DNA of 64,000 bases from Pyrenochaeta sp. MPI-SDFR-AT-0127 (lineage: Eukaryota; Ascomycota; Dothideomycetes; Pleosporales; Cucurbitariaceae): the NCBI GenBank assembly GCA_020747015.1, contig JAGTJM010000008.1:744001-808000 (forward strand), written 5' to 3'. Positions 32,007-43,301 of the stretch are shown in pieces. The position numbers and the translations under genes are program-made. The notes beneath the pieces are model-generated. The model ran no database searches and was not told where the DNA came from. It saw only the letters and a program-made list of their open reading frames with translations. Each line of letters opens with the position of its first letter. Position 1 is the stretch's first letter.

Positions 32007-33251
32007 CTATCCTCCCGACATGCGCAGCAACCTCGTCTTGAACCAGGTCACGAACCTCAGCCACCTTCCTTTCGCGGCCCGGCTCTTGGTGACTTTGGGG
32101 ACAGTACCGCTCTGCTTCTCTGGATCAACAGTGGTCACATACTTGGGGAGCGAGTTGGAGTGCGCCTGGCGATGATCTGAGTATTGACGTCCGCCCACAG
32201 AAGGTCTTGGTGCTTTCTCATTCTGGGTGTCGGATATGCTGCGCGAACGCTTGTACTCGTTTCTGTCGAGAGTCTCGGATTTGCGCGTCTGATGGTCCTC
32301 TTTCCTCAATTGCTTGCGCAAGTCCCGCTCCTGCTGTTTACTCGCCTCCTTCTCGTACTTGCGCTCTTTGGCTCGCTCATCTTCCTCAAACTTCAACCGC
32401 GCAGCGCGGATTGACGCAGCCCTCGAGGCAGCGTCAACCGGGGAGTCCCGTCCACCGCGAATAAAGCGATATGTCTGGTCGAATGAGGTTCTTGAGCTTG
32501 GCGAGGTTGTGGTGTCGATAGACTTGAGGGTGTCGCCTCTCGATCGCGCTTGTGCGACAGGCGAGGTAAGAGAGACTGAAGACTGCGAGTAGCTGCCAGC
32601 GAGCCGAGTAGCGGAGTTGTTGGTATGGATGCGTAGGGATACTCCTGGCACGGAGGAGAGCGAACCGGATCGACGGGAAGGGTCATACGCGTTCTGTCGC
32701 AGGCGAAACTCGTCGTCTGACATGATATCATCGCCTTCGTGCTCGCTACCTAGTACTGAGGGTGGGGAGGACTTTGATATCGGCGGTGAGTAGGGCTGCG
32801 GAGTTTGGCGGATCGAGGGCAAAGGCGTTGGCCTCTGCAAGCCAGATGATGTGGAGAATTGCGAGGTGTTGGAGGTGGAGCGGTTATGTCGGTGGCGGCC
32901 ATTGACTGGAGTAAACGTGACGTCTGATATTGATCGTGAATAGCTGCCGTATTCAGAGATTCCCAGGCCCGAGAGGTCATTCTCCGCGGCAGGCCGCGAC
33001 AGATCGAGGCCGTTGCTGTCCTTGGATGACAGCTTGCGTAGATATGGCTTGATCTTGAGCGCGTTGGCTGAAGGTGCGGCCGGCATGGGGCGCTGTGGTT
33101 CTGTCCAGGACTCTTCGTAGGTGACTTTGGGTGTCTCGGAATAGCTATATGTATAGGCAACGCCGTCGGCTACGGGGCTGAGCGGACTGGTCGCAGATGA
33201 GGCTGAGCGGCCTCTCTTGTGAAGGCGGCCCGCAATTCTCTGCTTGGACAT
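32007..33251 (-). CDS. low-complexity Ser/Arg-rich protein with a coiled coil, unknown function
   Basis: A 414-aa open frame without intron, starting MSKQRIAGRLHKRGRS. I recognise no catalytic domain. Residues 1-270 are Ser/Pro/Thr/Arg-rich and look disordered, with several S-P and R-x-x-S sites. Residues about 275-345 are strongly charged and helical (RAARLKFEEDERAKERKYEK, EASKQQERDLRKQLRKEDHQ), probably a coiled coil. The C-terminus is basic and aromatic (RWLRFVTWFKTRLLRM), resembling an amphipathic membrane-binding helix. It looks like a conserved ascomycete protein of the cortex or signalling kind, but this is a guess. Long uninterrupted frame, codon use like its neighbours and a good start support it as a real gene. 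Confidence 0.75.
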   Translation of the reverse strand: MSKQRIAGRLHKRGRSASSATSPLSPVADGVAYTYSYSETPKVTYEESWTEPQRPMPAAPSANALKIKPYLRKLSSKDSNGLDLSRPAAENDLSGLGISEYGSYSRSISDVTFTPVNGRHRHNRSTSNTSQFSTSSGLQRPTPLPSIRQTPQPYSPPISKSSPPSVLGSEHEGDDIMSDDEFRLRQNAYDPSRRSGSLSSVPGVSLRIHTNNSATRLAGSYSQSSVSLTSPVAQARSRGDTLKSIDTTTSPSSRTSFDQTYRFIRGGRDSPVDAASRAASIRAARLKFEEDERAKERKYEKEASKQQERDLRKQLRKEDHQTRKSETLDRNEYKRSRSISDTQNEKAPRPSVGGRQYSDHRQAHSNSLPKYVTTVDPEKQSGTVPKVTKSRAAKGRWLRFVTWFKTRLLRMSGG

Positions 33252-34543
33252 GTTGACGAGACTGCGCCTTTGGAGCTTACATCTGAGGAGGTTGTGACAC
33301 AGGTCGGCATGTCAGGTGTAAATACTGGCCGGTTACGGTGGTAGTACAGGCATCACCAAGCCAACATGATCGACCCGGTCTTTCCGCGGCGTCCAAACGT
33401 GCCCCAGCGTTGGTGACGAAACGACTGGTCAAGCGGGCCGCCGACGCTGATCCGGGGACCAGTGCAAGCAGGAAACAGGGAAAATGGAGGCGTCAGGCAA
33501 AAGTGGTTGTTGGGAGGATAGATGGCTGGATGCTTGGTGGGTTGCTGGGTTGCTAGGTTGCTGTGTTGCTGGGTTGCTGGGTTGCTGGGTTGCTGGGTTG
33601 CTTGGGAGAGGGTTTACGCGCACCCCAGCTATGTGAGTGCACGCTTCCGCAACACACCGGGGGGGCAGGTGGTTAATGAATACGCTACAGCCAGGTGAGG
33701 GGAGCCAGGAGCGGAGTTGCCGTCCATGTATTTGGAACAAGATAAGCTCCAAGATATAGCGGAGGGCCAACAATACGAGTGGCCTAGCCGGCCAGGCTAT
33801 GGAGCGCTTGTATTTGCATGCCGCCGGCCCTGTGGACCACATATCCGCGTCACCACCAAGAGGCATTCGCACATGCTCGAGTCTGACCCTAAGGTGCACA
33901 GCACAGCAGCATCCACGCAATCAGTGGCACAGCAGCTGGCAGCGAGAGAGGGCCAGAGGGAATGCCTTGTGAGAGGCCAGGTCCCGCGAGTGCGTGCGGC
34001 TCCCTCAGCGTCCAGCCATATGCGCCGCTTAGACGAGCTGGCCGTCGCCGTGGGGCGTGACCCCATGTCTACAATGGCGACTCGTCAGCCTGCCCGCCTG
34101 GAGCACAAACACGGCGGCGTCGCAAGTTGGGAGGGAGCAATGTATTTGGGCGCCGTCGTCGGTTTCAGCGCATCCACTTTCCCCTCATTTGTTTGGTCTC
34201 TGCTCGGCCCCCCAGCTGGCTTCTCAGCCATCCTCCGCCATCCTCAAGGCGCAATCTGGCACAAAGCCTGGCCGGGCCCCAGTCGCCTGTACAGCCTCGA
34301 CTCAATGTCCAGCGGCAAGACCGCGCGCGAAGCATCTCTGACCTTGCCTTCAAGGTTCCCTTTGGCCTAGGTCGTGGGCCTGGAACCGCTGGGGTGAAGT
34401 CAGCCCCACGTGGTTCTACAATACCCCAGGTTACGCCAGTGTCAGCATGGCTCCACCATCCGGCGCCATCACATGCATGATTGCGAATCCACAAGTCAAT
34501 GCACTCAAGTCGCCCTTCACCTGCCATCCTGCTATACCCCACC
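33252..34543. other. intergenic region with an 8-bp minisatellite
   Basis: 1.29 kb of upstream sequence shared by the coiled-coil gene (-) and the cupin gene (+). It holds the short tandem repeat listed separately. The open frames 33717-34370 (+) and 34165-34557 (-) are Arg/Pro/His-rich, overlap each other and look like chance frames in GC-rich DNA. Confidence 0.5.
33539..33602. repeat. 8-bp tandem repeat (GGGTTGCT), 8 units
   Basis: Eight head-to-tail copies of GGGTTGCT; units 3 and 4 carry one change each (AGGTTGCT, GTGTTGCT), the other six are identical. It lies about 290 bp upstream of the coiled-coil protein start. Read directly from the sequence. Confidence 0.95.
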
Positions 34544-35235
34544 ATGTCGCCCACCAAGCCAGAGGAGTACTACTTCAAACCGACCTCGCACGTGCCAAAC
34601 TCTCGGCTCCCAGTCCTGATCTACAGAGACGTGCTCCCGCCCGAACCCACCGCGGAATCTACCCGTGAGGCTCTGGAACGGAACTCGTGGCTTCAAGGCG
34701 GTGTCTTCAAGACCTACTGGGCACATCACTTTCATAGTGTGACGCACGAGTGCTATGCTGTCTTCCAGGGCCGGAGCAGGCTGTTGCTGGGGCGCGGACC
34801 GCTGGATGACGCCTCTGAAAGTGGAGCTGAGGTAGACGTCAACACTGGTGATATCATTGTGTTGCCTGTATGAGACCACTCTCATAACACCGCTCGTGTG
34901 CTTGAAAGAGGGTTGGTAGTAGCACACGCGGGCAAGCTGATCAGTGACTTAGGCAGGCGTCAGCCACTGCTCTGTGACATCCGAGGGTGAGTATGAGTAT
35001 GTTGGGCTCTATCCTCGAGTAAGCACGCTGGCTCTGTCCCGATGGGAATGATTGTTCACCGTGACTTCAGGGTTCGCCCAAGTGGGACAACAATTGGTGC
35101 AAAGCGAACGAGCAAGAGACTGCACAGAAAGCTGAGCAAGCAAAGACGGTGCCTATTCCGGACTACGATCCTGTTTATGGCAAGGACGGGCCTCTGGTGG
35201 CCATTTGGAACAGGGCTGCTGTCGTAGCAGTGTAG
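34544..35235 (+). CDS. Cupin-fold protein (YjlB-like)
   Basis: Small cupin of 184 aa from three exons: 34544-34867, 34953-35018 and 35071-35235 (introns 85 and 52 bp). It starts MSPTKPEEYYFKPTSHVPN. The cupin motifs are visible: YWAHHFHSVTHECYAVFQG with likely metal ligands His, His and Glu, then GDIIVLPAGVSHCS with the third His, the last two spanning the first intron. The C-terminal part (YPRGSPKWDNNWC, VPIPDYDPVYGKDGPLV) is typical of the YjlB-like family of bacteria and fungi, whose biochemical role is not established. The first intron is needed to complete the second cupin motif; reading on meets a stop after LPV. Confidence 0.85.
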
Positions 35236-35533
35236 ATTAGACTGTATGAGACATGGCCGTTCTTCTTCAAAAGTCTTTCTCAGCGGGCAAGTCGCGTGAC
35301 AAGCACTGTTGCCCGTCTCGTTCATGAGCATCTCCTCCCATGATGTTTGATTAGACTGCACCGCAATGTCGTTGCCACGGGCTTCGGATGACTAAGGCTC
35401 CTGACGTGGGTGCACGGTCGCACCTTCCTGAAAGCCAACGCCAGGCCCTAGCCTCACAACAAATTCGCAACCCAGATCCATCCACACCCGCGCATGTCCA
35501 CCACGTCAACTTCAACTATCACGTGGCCAGAAT

Positions 35534-38500
35534 ATGTCGAAACGCGGAGGAATATTCGATCAGGGCAGGCCTGAGCAGCCCTACGATGAGCGCTCCGAGC
35601 CGGCTGAAGTGCCCCAACGGGCGACGGCCGCTCAGTTGGCGACGCGAAAGTAAGTGCCCCCTTCACCGTGACTTTGTTCTGGTGTCTCTGGCCAATCCCA
35701 CCCCGCCACAGCACACATTGGACTTTCACACGTTGCTGACCCTTTGTCCTCCCCCAGAATCAAGACAGCCAAAGCGCGACGGCCAGCCGGTGCCTCCTCC
35801 GTGAGTCCTCTACCACACCCTCATCCACAGCCCCGAGCATGTCGGCAAACAGATACAGTGTCGCTGGGCGCCGCGAGATACGTCACAGGCACGAGCAGCA
35901 AATCGCTAACGCGCGCACACAGGCCTCATCGCTGAGCGCAAACTTCGGCGCTCCACAGCAGTCCGGCTTCAACTTTGGTGCCTCTGCGCCCGACCCCAGC
36001 AATACTGGCGGGAACAACTTCAGTTTCGGCGCCAACAGCGCTTTCGGTAGCAGCGCGACCAATAGCTTTCCTCCCGTCCAGTCCTCTGCTCCGAGCAACA
36101 CCTTTACCAGCGCGTCATTTCCTGCATTTGGTGCCAGCAGCAACCAGGCCGCAGCCTTCAACCCTCAACCCCCGTCTACATCCTTCAACTTCACTGCGGG
36201 CAATAGCAACCCCTTTGCTTCACAGAACTCAGCGCCCACGATGAACGGCACTGCGTCTACGCCGGCCTTTGGTGGGTTTGGTGCGCAGCCAGCGAGTAAT
36301 CCATTTGGCGGCCTTGGACAAACCGCTACTACCAGCGGAGCATCAGGTGGCATATTCGGTACGAGCGGCGCATCTCAGACGAGCATGTTTGGGACTGCTA
36401 ACTCATCTGCACCAAACGCCACCAGCACGCCTACTCCAGCATCCCAGCCCTTTACTTTTGGCAGCACTAGCACGTCTGCCCAAAACAGTGCGAGCACCCC
36501 AGCGACTACCAATTCTTTTAGTGGATTTGGTTCCTCAATACAGGCACCGGCACCAGCACCAGCACAAAACAGCCTGTTCAGTGGGTTTGGCGCCAATACC
36601 CAGAAGAACGAGGGCTCCGCAGAGACAGCTACGCCCAAGAACAATTTATTTGGCGGATTTGGTACAAGCGCACAGGGTGCTGAGAACACTACGGCAACGG
36701 CACCAGCAACGAGTCTGTTCAACTTCGGCTCAACAGTGCAGAAGAAAGACACAGCGCCGGCCGCCACACCGTCGACGAACTTCTTCGGAGCATCTGGCTC
36801 TCCCGCTCAGAGCACCAGTACTGCCACAGCCGCACCTCCGAGCAACCCCTTTGCGAAACTTCCATCCGCGGCAAATACATCATTATCGTCGTCGTCGTCG
36901 TCGTCACTTTTCAATGCGACATCACAGACACCACAGGCGCAGGTGCAGACACCGTCCACTTCGAACAATATCTTCACTAGCCACAAGCCTGCGGAGACTC
37001 CGAAGCCCAATTTGTTTGCTTCCTTAGCGAAGCCCAATAGCACCCCCGCTGCAGTGCCAGCCTCCGAGACGCCGGGATCGAACATGTTTGGGTCAGCACA
37101 GAACAAGAACGCGGTTTCTGGAGGTGTGGAGAAGGCCACTGATGTGGCAACATTGAAAGCGCCAGAGGCAGCGAAATCGAGTCTTTTTAATGGCTTTAGC
37201 ACACCACAGCCGGCAAAGACGACTAATTCTGAAAAGCCTCTCGGTGGACTCTTTAGCGCTGCCCAACCTAAAACCAGCTCGGGTATTTTCTCTCAGACCT
37301 TCCAGCCTGAGAAACACAACTCCAGCAATTTATTCAAAGCTCAATCGGCGTTCTCCTTCACACCACCCGTATCATCATCAAACGAAGCAAAGAGTGCGAC
37401 CCCACAGCAAGCCGTTCCCAAGGAGACCTCTAATCCGTTTTCTAATCTTAGCACACCTTCAGCAGAGCGCCCAAATCTGTTTAGTGCCGCGAAAGCATCA
37501 GCGCCTACCCCATCCGAATCGCCGATGCCAACTCTCACAGGGGCTGCAAGTCCGTTGGTCGAGGCATCAAAGGGGTCTGAGTTGCCCAAAGTTCCAAAGG
37601 TACATGTTCCCAAAGAATGGGCTGTGCCAAACATTCCGGGTCACTCTGCTATCGATAATATCTACGAACACATTTTAGATTTGACGGCACAACTCCAGGC
37701 TTTGAACGAGAGATATAGACAGCAAGTGATCAGCCTTCCCCTAACAGCAGACTGGTCTAGTGTTTCACTTTGGCACTACCAGCACACCATTGATATCAAA
37801 GGGAAGATTGATAGTGCCAAGAAGCAGCGCGCAACCGCCAGAGGAGTCACTGGGAATGAGTCGACCTTGTCCACCAAGCGCAAGGTGAATAACAGAAGCC
37901 CGGAAGACCGTGAGGCATCTCCTTCCAAACGCTCTCGTGCTGGTGACACGCATGCCACACCAACACCACAACCGTCCGGCCCTACACCTAGATTTAATCC
38001 ACCAGCAACATCTACATCGAACATGTTCGCCAAGGCTATCAGTGATAAGCCGTCTACTCCCTCAGCATCGACAAGTCTCTTTATGTCCCAACCGGTCGAA
38101 AAGTCTAATATAGAGGCTCCCAAGCCTGCAGTACCGGCAGTAGGCTTCACGCCATCATTTCCTACGTCCAACGGCACCAGTGGTTCAAAACCCACATCGA
38201 TCTCTACTGGATTCAAACCAAATTTTGGCAGTGGATCAACAGGTGGAGGAGGGGGAGGATTCTTCAGCCAATTCTCCAAGACTGCAAAGACTTACGAGGA
38301 GCTCGCAGCGGAACGCAAAGCCAAAGTGATGGCAGAGGACTATGATTCGGATGATGAGACTGAAGAAGAATGGTCTGCTCGATATGATAAAGAGGAGGCT
38401 GAGCGCCTTACTGCTGAGAAAAAGCTTATTGCAGCTGCTCCAACGTTCAGTGCCCCTGCTTCTACCAAGTCTTCCGATGGTACTTCGCCTCCTTCGAATC

Positions 38501-39768
38501 CCTTCGCTAGTCTTACCAAGCCAACAAGTGGCGCATCGACCCCTGGCTTGTTCAACTCTCGACTCGGCAGCCCTGCCCTATCCACTGGCGGTCACTCGGT
38601 GTTTGACGCACCCAGCAACGCACAGACCCCGTCATCGAATATCTTCGGGCATCTCTCATCAGGACCGTCATCAAACAACCAAGATGATTCTGACGAGGAT
38701 GATGGTGAACATGCTGCCGAGAGCCCCCAGAACGGCCAGCCTCTTGGCTCTGTGGAGCCTACAACACCTCCAACGCGCAAGACAGGTGACTCGGAACCCG
38801 AGTCCGATGAAACCCTTGAAGAGACTATGAGGCGCAAGAAGCAAGAGACAGCATCCAAGGGCAGTCTCCTTTCAAGGATGACAAGGGCCGACGATGATGG
38901 GGGCGAGTCTGAGAAGGAGAATAGCAACACTAGCTCTATTTTCGGACAGACAAACGGCACGCAGACCCCTACAAACAAACCTTTCCAATTCTTTGACTTT
39001 GGGGCTGCTGGATCGGGAGCAACGACTCCCAAGGCAGATACGTTTGCCGGTGACCAAACCTTCAAGCCTGGGACGCCAATTAAGTTTGGAGACGCTCCCG
39101 CTACGGAGAAGAAAAGTGTTCCGACTTTTCAATGGCAACCTGCAACGCCGTCAGCGGCTGACTTTTCCACCACACCCGCCAAACCACCACCCGCAGCTCT
39201 CTTCAACTTTGGGTCATCGATTGGCGGTTCGTCACTACTAGCGCCAAATGCGGGCTTCTCTGGCGCCCCTTCAGTGACCTCCTCTGTATTTTCCTCACGT
39301 GCAGGCACACCTCTGTCCGAAGCTGATAATAGTGCTGCCTCTGCAGGTGAAGATGACGAAGAAGGCGGCAAACAGGCACAAGTCGATTTTTCGCAGCTCA
39401 CCGAAGAGGAGACAAATGCCAATGACATCGTCTTTCACACCGAGGTAGTCCTCGCAAAACACCAAGTCGACAAAGGCGACGGCACAAAGACTTGGGCGAA
39501 CCTTGCAAAAGGACCGTTGTGGATTCTCAAAGATAAAGTAACAGCTAAGTGCTTCGTGAGGATACGTATTTCCAGCGGCGCTACACCTCTGGATTACCGG
39601 CTCTTGCCGGCACTGCAAGCGACTGTCACTGGAAGCAGCAAGAAGATGATCATGGCCACGAAACCTGCAAAAGAAGGTGGTCTTCAGCAGGTGCTTTATG
39701 CGGTGAAGACTCCCGAGATTGCCGAGGAATTCGCAACCAAGTACAACGAGTCCTTACCTTCAAAATGA
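35534..39768 (+). CDS. NUP2: FG-repeat nucleoporin with Ran-binding domain (Nup2/Nup50 type)
   Basis: Mobile nuclear-basket nucleoporin that binds importin alpha and Ran-GTP. Three exons: 35534-35649, 35758-35800 and 35923-39768; introns 108 and 122 bp; 1,334 aa. The N-terminus (MSKRGGIFDQGRPEQP, TAAQLATRKIKTAKARR) is the basic importin-binding part. Residues about 60-550 hold FG repeats (FNFG, FGGFG, SLFNFG, NLF, NIF). At about 590-660 is the helical NUP50/NUP2 segment (IPGHSAIDNIYEHILDLTAQ, SLWHYQHTIDIKGKIDSA). The C-terminal about 130 residues form a Ran-binding domain (VVLAKHQV, WANLAKGPLWILKDK, CFVRIRISSGATPLDYRL). The frame is open upstream to an ATG at 35839, but that part is intron 2: its acceptor (ctaacgcgcgcacacag) joins phase 0 to phase 0, while the alternative 30-bp intron would be too short and out of frame. 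Confidence 0.9.
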
Positions 39769-40398
39769 ACATCTCACTTTCTTCGATTTCATGCGACGAT
39801 CACATTCGACGCTCATCTCACGTCGAGCTTAATGTGAATTTTCATCGACATTCGCATGTCGAATGTCGCCTCTTTCCCCAAGATTATATGTTCACTTGTC
39901 CTGTTTACGCTCCCCTGCCTGTAGTTATGTTCTCATAAAATTGGCGTGTCTGTTTTAATATATTATCTTGCGGATTTTTGGTGTTGAGGCTTTTTTTGGA
40001 ACTGCATTACACTGCATAGCATGGTGTTTACTGGACGGGTTCGTCTTTGGTCTGTTCGGCAATACACACATTGAAGGTACGGGTAACAACAGCCAGGATG
40101 TTGTTTCGTGTAAAATACTAAGAGTTTAATGCATTGACCGAATCGAACGGGTAGAGACACTTCCACATCCTTCTGCGTGTTGATCATGTGCCACCCCCGT
40201 GCTTGCACCCATATACTCAAAGACAAATGAAGGAACTAGCGACGTTGTCAAAATTGTAGTCGGTTAGATTTACCGGCCCAGGTCCCAGAACGTTTGAATT
40301 GTTCTTCTTTATATATAGACTCCTTCCCTTGCAATCTACGTCCCTACATAGTTCGTTAGTATTTCAAGTGCGTCCGAGTTGCTGATCATGGGAGCTAT
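39769..40398. other. convergent intergenic region
   Basis: 630 bp between the stops of NUP2 (+) and the small secreted protein gene (-). No supported gene. Confidence 0.5.
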
Positions 40399-40617
40399 TT
40401 ACTCGTAAAGCTCACACCCATTGGCTAGTCCTGCGTCAACAAAGGCCCATGATGCTTTGTTGTCGAGGTCGTCTTTGGAGAGGTTGTGGCATATCCAGCG
40501 GTCTACTACCCAGGACTTGCGGATGCCTTGGCCATTAAGCTCAGTGGACAGGCTGAATACGACGCTGGCACTGACGCCCACTGCTAGGAAAGTTACGGAG
40601 GCGATGATGACCTTCAT
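40399..40617 (-). CDS. small secreted protein, 72 aa
   Basis: A short frame starting MKVIIASVTFLAVGVSASVV, a clear signal peptide with likely cleavage near residue 18-20. The mature part is about 50 residues, with STELNGQGIRKSWVVD, two Cys (WICHNLS and NGCELYE) that could form one disulfide, and no recognisable domain. The frame is open upstream to 40764, but the signal peptide decides the start at 40617. A TATATA element lies about 107 bp upstream. Such proteins are often effector candidates or surface proteins; nothing here proves expression. Intronless. Confidence 0.6.
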   Translation of the reverse strand: MKVIIASVTFLAVGVSASVVFSLSTELNGQGIRKSWVVDRWICHNLSKDDLDNKASWAFVDAGLANGCELYE

Positions 40618-41376
40618 GTTGTTTGTAGTAGCAGATAAGAGATTGTAGTGGTAATGACCAGTCAAAGATGGGCTAAAAGTGCTGCTTCGATTGTTATGGC
40701 TGTCGTTGTCACACGCTGCGTTCATATATAGCTGGACCCTGCAATATGTATTTGTAGTCGCCACCTTGAATCAGGCCCTCTAGGCCTGATATAAGCGAGC
40801 CCCCAGTAGCTCACCGCTGCGCACCGTTGCATTCACTATCCTTCCAATATATTCATCGCAGCTGTCTTGGCCAATGTTGAGACCCAGTAAGGCGGTAAGC
40901 ACCGTTGGACTAAGCCGGTAAGAAAGCAGTACTAGGAAGCCGATGGCAGGTCATGTCATCGCGCGAGGATGGTGTGAGAAGGGCCGTTAATGTTTTAGTC
41001 GCAGGTGACTGGCTGTCTGTCATATCGAGTTACGCTGGGCGCGTCAAGATTGTATCGATCTCCATACTGTCGAGGGCCTGACCTAGCACCGTGTAGCGCA
41101 GGGTAGCAGCAGGCTTTAGTCATGACCAACAGAGTACAACTTTTTGGTCATGCTCGAGCTTTTGGTTCACGAAGGTGTCGTTGTTCATCTTTGATATGCT
41201 TGATATGCTTCAAGGCTGTCGTGCCCTCCCCACTTTTGGCGGTTGTGGCTTTTCGGCCCCTGTATCGTTGCCCATCAAGCTTCCCCAGCCTCCTGCTAGC
41301 GTCATGCACACCTTCACCACCCTTCCTTCTTTCACTGTACGCAATGCCTCGCTGACGCCTAGATTCTGGCGCAAGA
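40618..41376. other. divergent upstream region
   Basis: 759 bp between the small secreted protein (-) and the MBL-fold-like gene (+). Apart from the TATA-like element I see nothing definite. Confidence 0.45.
40724..40730 (-). promoter_or_regulatory. TATA-like element upstream of the small secreted protein
   Basis: On the minus strand AGCTATATATGAACG, about 107 bp before the ATG at 40617. Confidence 0.45.
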
Positions 41377-42569
41377 ATGGATGCACCGTCGGTGCAATTG
41401 AGTCTCGAGATTCGTGATGCCATCGTCAAAGCGCTGGCCACGCGCCGCCCCATCCTGCACCACCTCAACGCCGATACGTCATGGCTACTACAGATTCCAC
41501 GGCCCGCAAATGCTGTGAAGCATGGTAGCAGGATATATTTCAATGTCTTAATAGATCCATGGTTTGTTGGCGGGCAATCGGATGTTGCCCGCTGGTTCTC
41601 GCAGCAATGGCACGCAACAGAAAGCTCAGTAAAAAGCATTGCAGAAGTTGACGAGTTGGCCAGACAAGTTGAGATCTTGGCTGGAGGGCTAAGGCTGGGG
41701 AAAGGAAAGGCATACGAAGCGTTAAGAGAGGAGTCGCTGGTGGACGTTGTGGCGGTGAGCCATGAGTTCACGGATCATTGTCACAAAGACACGCTCTTGG
41801 AGGTGCACAAGGACGTGCCTATCTTCGCCACTGAGGTGAGACGCTTGGAAGTCTGAGTCTGGATTTTATGGCTAACGCTTTACAGCAAGCAGCTAAACTC
41901 ATCTCCTCGTGGAATCACTTTCGAACAGTGCTCACAACGCCGACCTTTCTCGATTGCGCAGATTGGCACGATTATTCGCTTTCCCCTCTTCCTTCGTGGC
42001 TCAGTATATCCCGCCTCACAGCCACCGGCGATTCGCTTTATTACCATTCTGCCCTACTCATAACATTCGCGACACACCCGTTCCTCGCCCATACAACACC
42101 CAAGAAGCGCTCATCCCTATCTATTAATGGCGATGGCGCTGAGTTCTCGTCTAGCATGAGCGCAGAAGCAGCAGAATGCGTATTATACACTCCACATGGC
42201 ATACCGCATACCGCACTTACGCCGATTGCTAGCGCCGATCCGCCCTTACACACTCTCGCGTTCCTCCACGGTCTTCATGATGTTTCAATATCTGCCGCGC
42301 AACAGCTGAATCTTGGTGCGAAAAATGGTGTCCTATCTCAGAAAGTGTTGAGGGCAAAGTACTGGGTCGCTACGCATGATGAGATTAAGAAGGGAGGAGG
42401 TGTTATATCATGGTTCCTAAGGAGGAAAATCTGGACACTGGAAGATGCACTCGTGGATGCCAAAGTGGATATGGGTGATGACACATCAAATATGCACGGG
42501 TGTGGAGACGAGTTCGAGGATGTGCGTTTCCAAGACATGGCGAATGGAGAAAGTAGAATTTTAGAGTGA
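41377..42569 (+). CDS. metallo-beta-lactamase-fold-like protein
   Basis: A 380-aa protein from two exons, 41377-41835 and 41886-42569 (intron 50 bp, phase 0). N-terminal part: LNADTSWLLQIP, YFNVLIDPWFVGGQ, then VVAVSHEFTDHCHKDTL, which resembles the HxHxDH metal motif of the MBL fold with the middle His replaced by Phe. Further on: TLAFLHGLHDV (a possible downstream His region) and KNGVLSQKVLRAKYWVATHD, which fits the late His-containing strand of fungal MBL-like proteins. I know this as a fungal group annotated only as hydrolase-like; no substrate is established to my knowledge. The replaced ligand means the metal site may be altered. Start at 41377 is supported by A at -3 and by the family-like beginning. 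Confidence 0.65.
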
Positions 42570-43268
42570 GCTGAGAGAGCAGCTAAGGGACGATGCATAG
42601 ATATGGATTCCCTCTGTCACTTCACCAACAGATTTGAATATTACACCTGATACTGGGCTAACATTTGCTAGATAGTAGATTTCTAGATCATCTGGTACGA
42701 GCCACTGCTGTTGGGTTTTAGCTATTCCAAGTTTACCTTCACAGAGCCTAACGAGACTCAAGCAATATTTCGCACCACAGCTTACCAATCATGATCTCAG
42801 TCCTCAAGCCAAGTGAGAGCCGCCGGAACGAGTTGTTCCTAGTATACAAATATCGGCTATGTTTTGTTTAGATGCTGCTCGTACAGTGATACACGTGAAG
42901 CACGGCATGCGTCTGTGTCCAAGTCAAAAAGCTCCCTGTCACAGTCTACAGTCGCACAACTGGCATTCCACCTTTATAGCCTGTCCTTGTTGAGTGTCGC
43001 ACAGTGAGGTTGAGAGTACAGCAATTGTTGGCTACGTAGATTGAATTCTGGCTGCTGACCTAAGCGTACCCGTGAACTACAAGCAGGATTTCCCCGCATG
43101 ACAGCGAGAGTTAACGTAGATGTCTCAAGGAGATGATACACCCAACAAGCGTCAGTAACAACGGCTAGTAAAGAGGTGCATTTCAAGCAGAACACTCCAA
43201 GTATCAACACCAGCAAAGGCTTCTGTAAGACAGCGCGATACTCACAGTGTAAGGATATAGAAGCTTGT

Positions 43269-43299
<31 letters not shown>
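42570..43299. other. intergenic region upstream of the amidohydrolase
   Basis: 730 bp; nothing recognised apart from the CAG repeat that ends one base before the amidohydrolase ATG. Confidence 0.5.
43269..43298 (+). repeat. (CAG)10 microsatellite abutting the start codon
   Basis: Ten CAG triplets followed by a single C and then the ATG at 43300. The repeat is in the 5' leader; the frame of the ATG meets a TAG at 43258-43260, so it is not a coding extension unless an unseen exon exists. Confidence 0.95.

Positions 43300-43301
<2 letters not shown>

Noticed and set aside
33717..34370. 217-codon plus-strand frame
   Set aside because: Arg/Pro/His-rich with no domain, overlapped by another open frame on the other strand; GC-rich DNA yields such frames by chance.
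35839..35922. Start of a 1,309-aa nucleoporin frame at 35839
   Set aside because: This part is intron 2 of the Nup2 gene; the two upstream exons give the proper basic N-terminus and matching phases.
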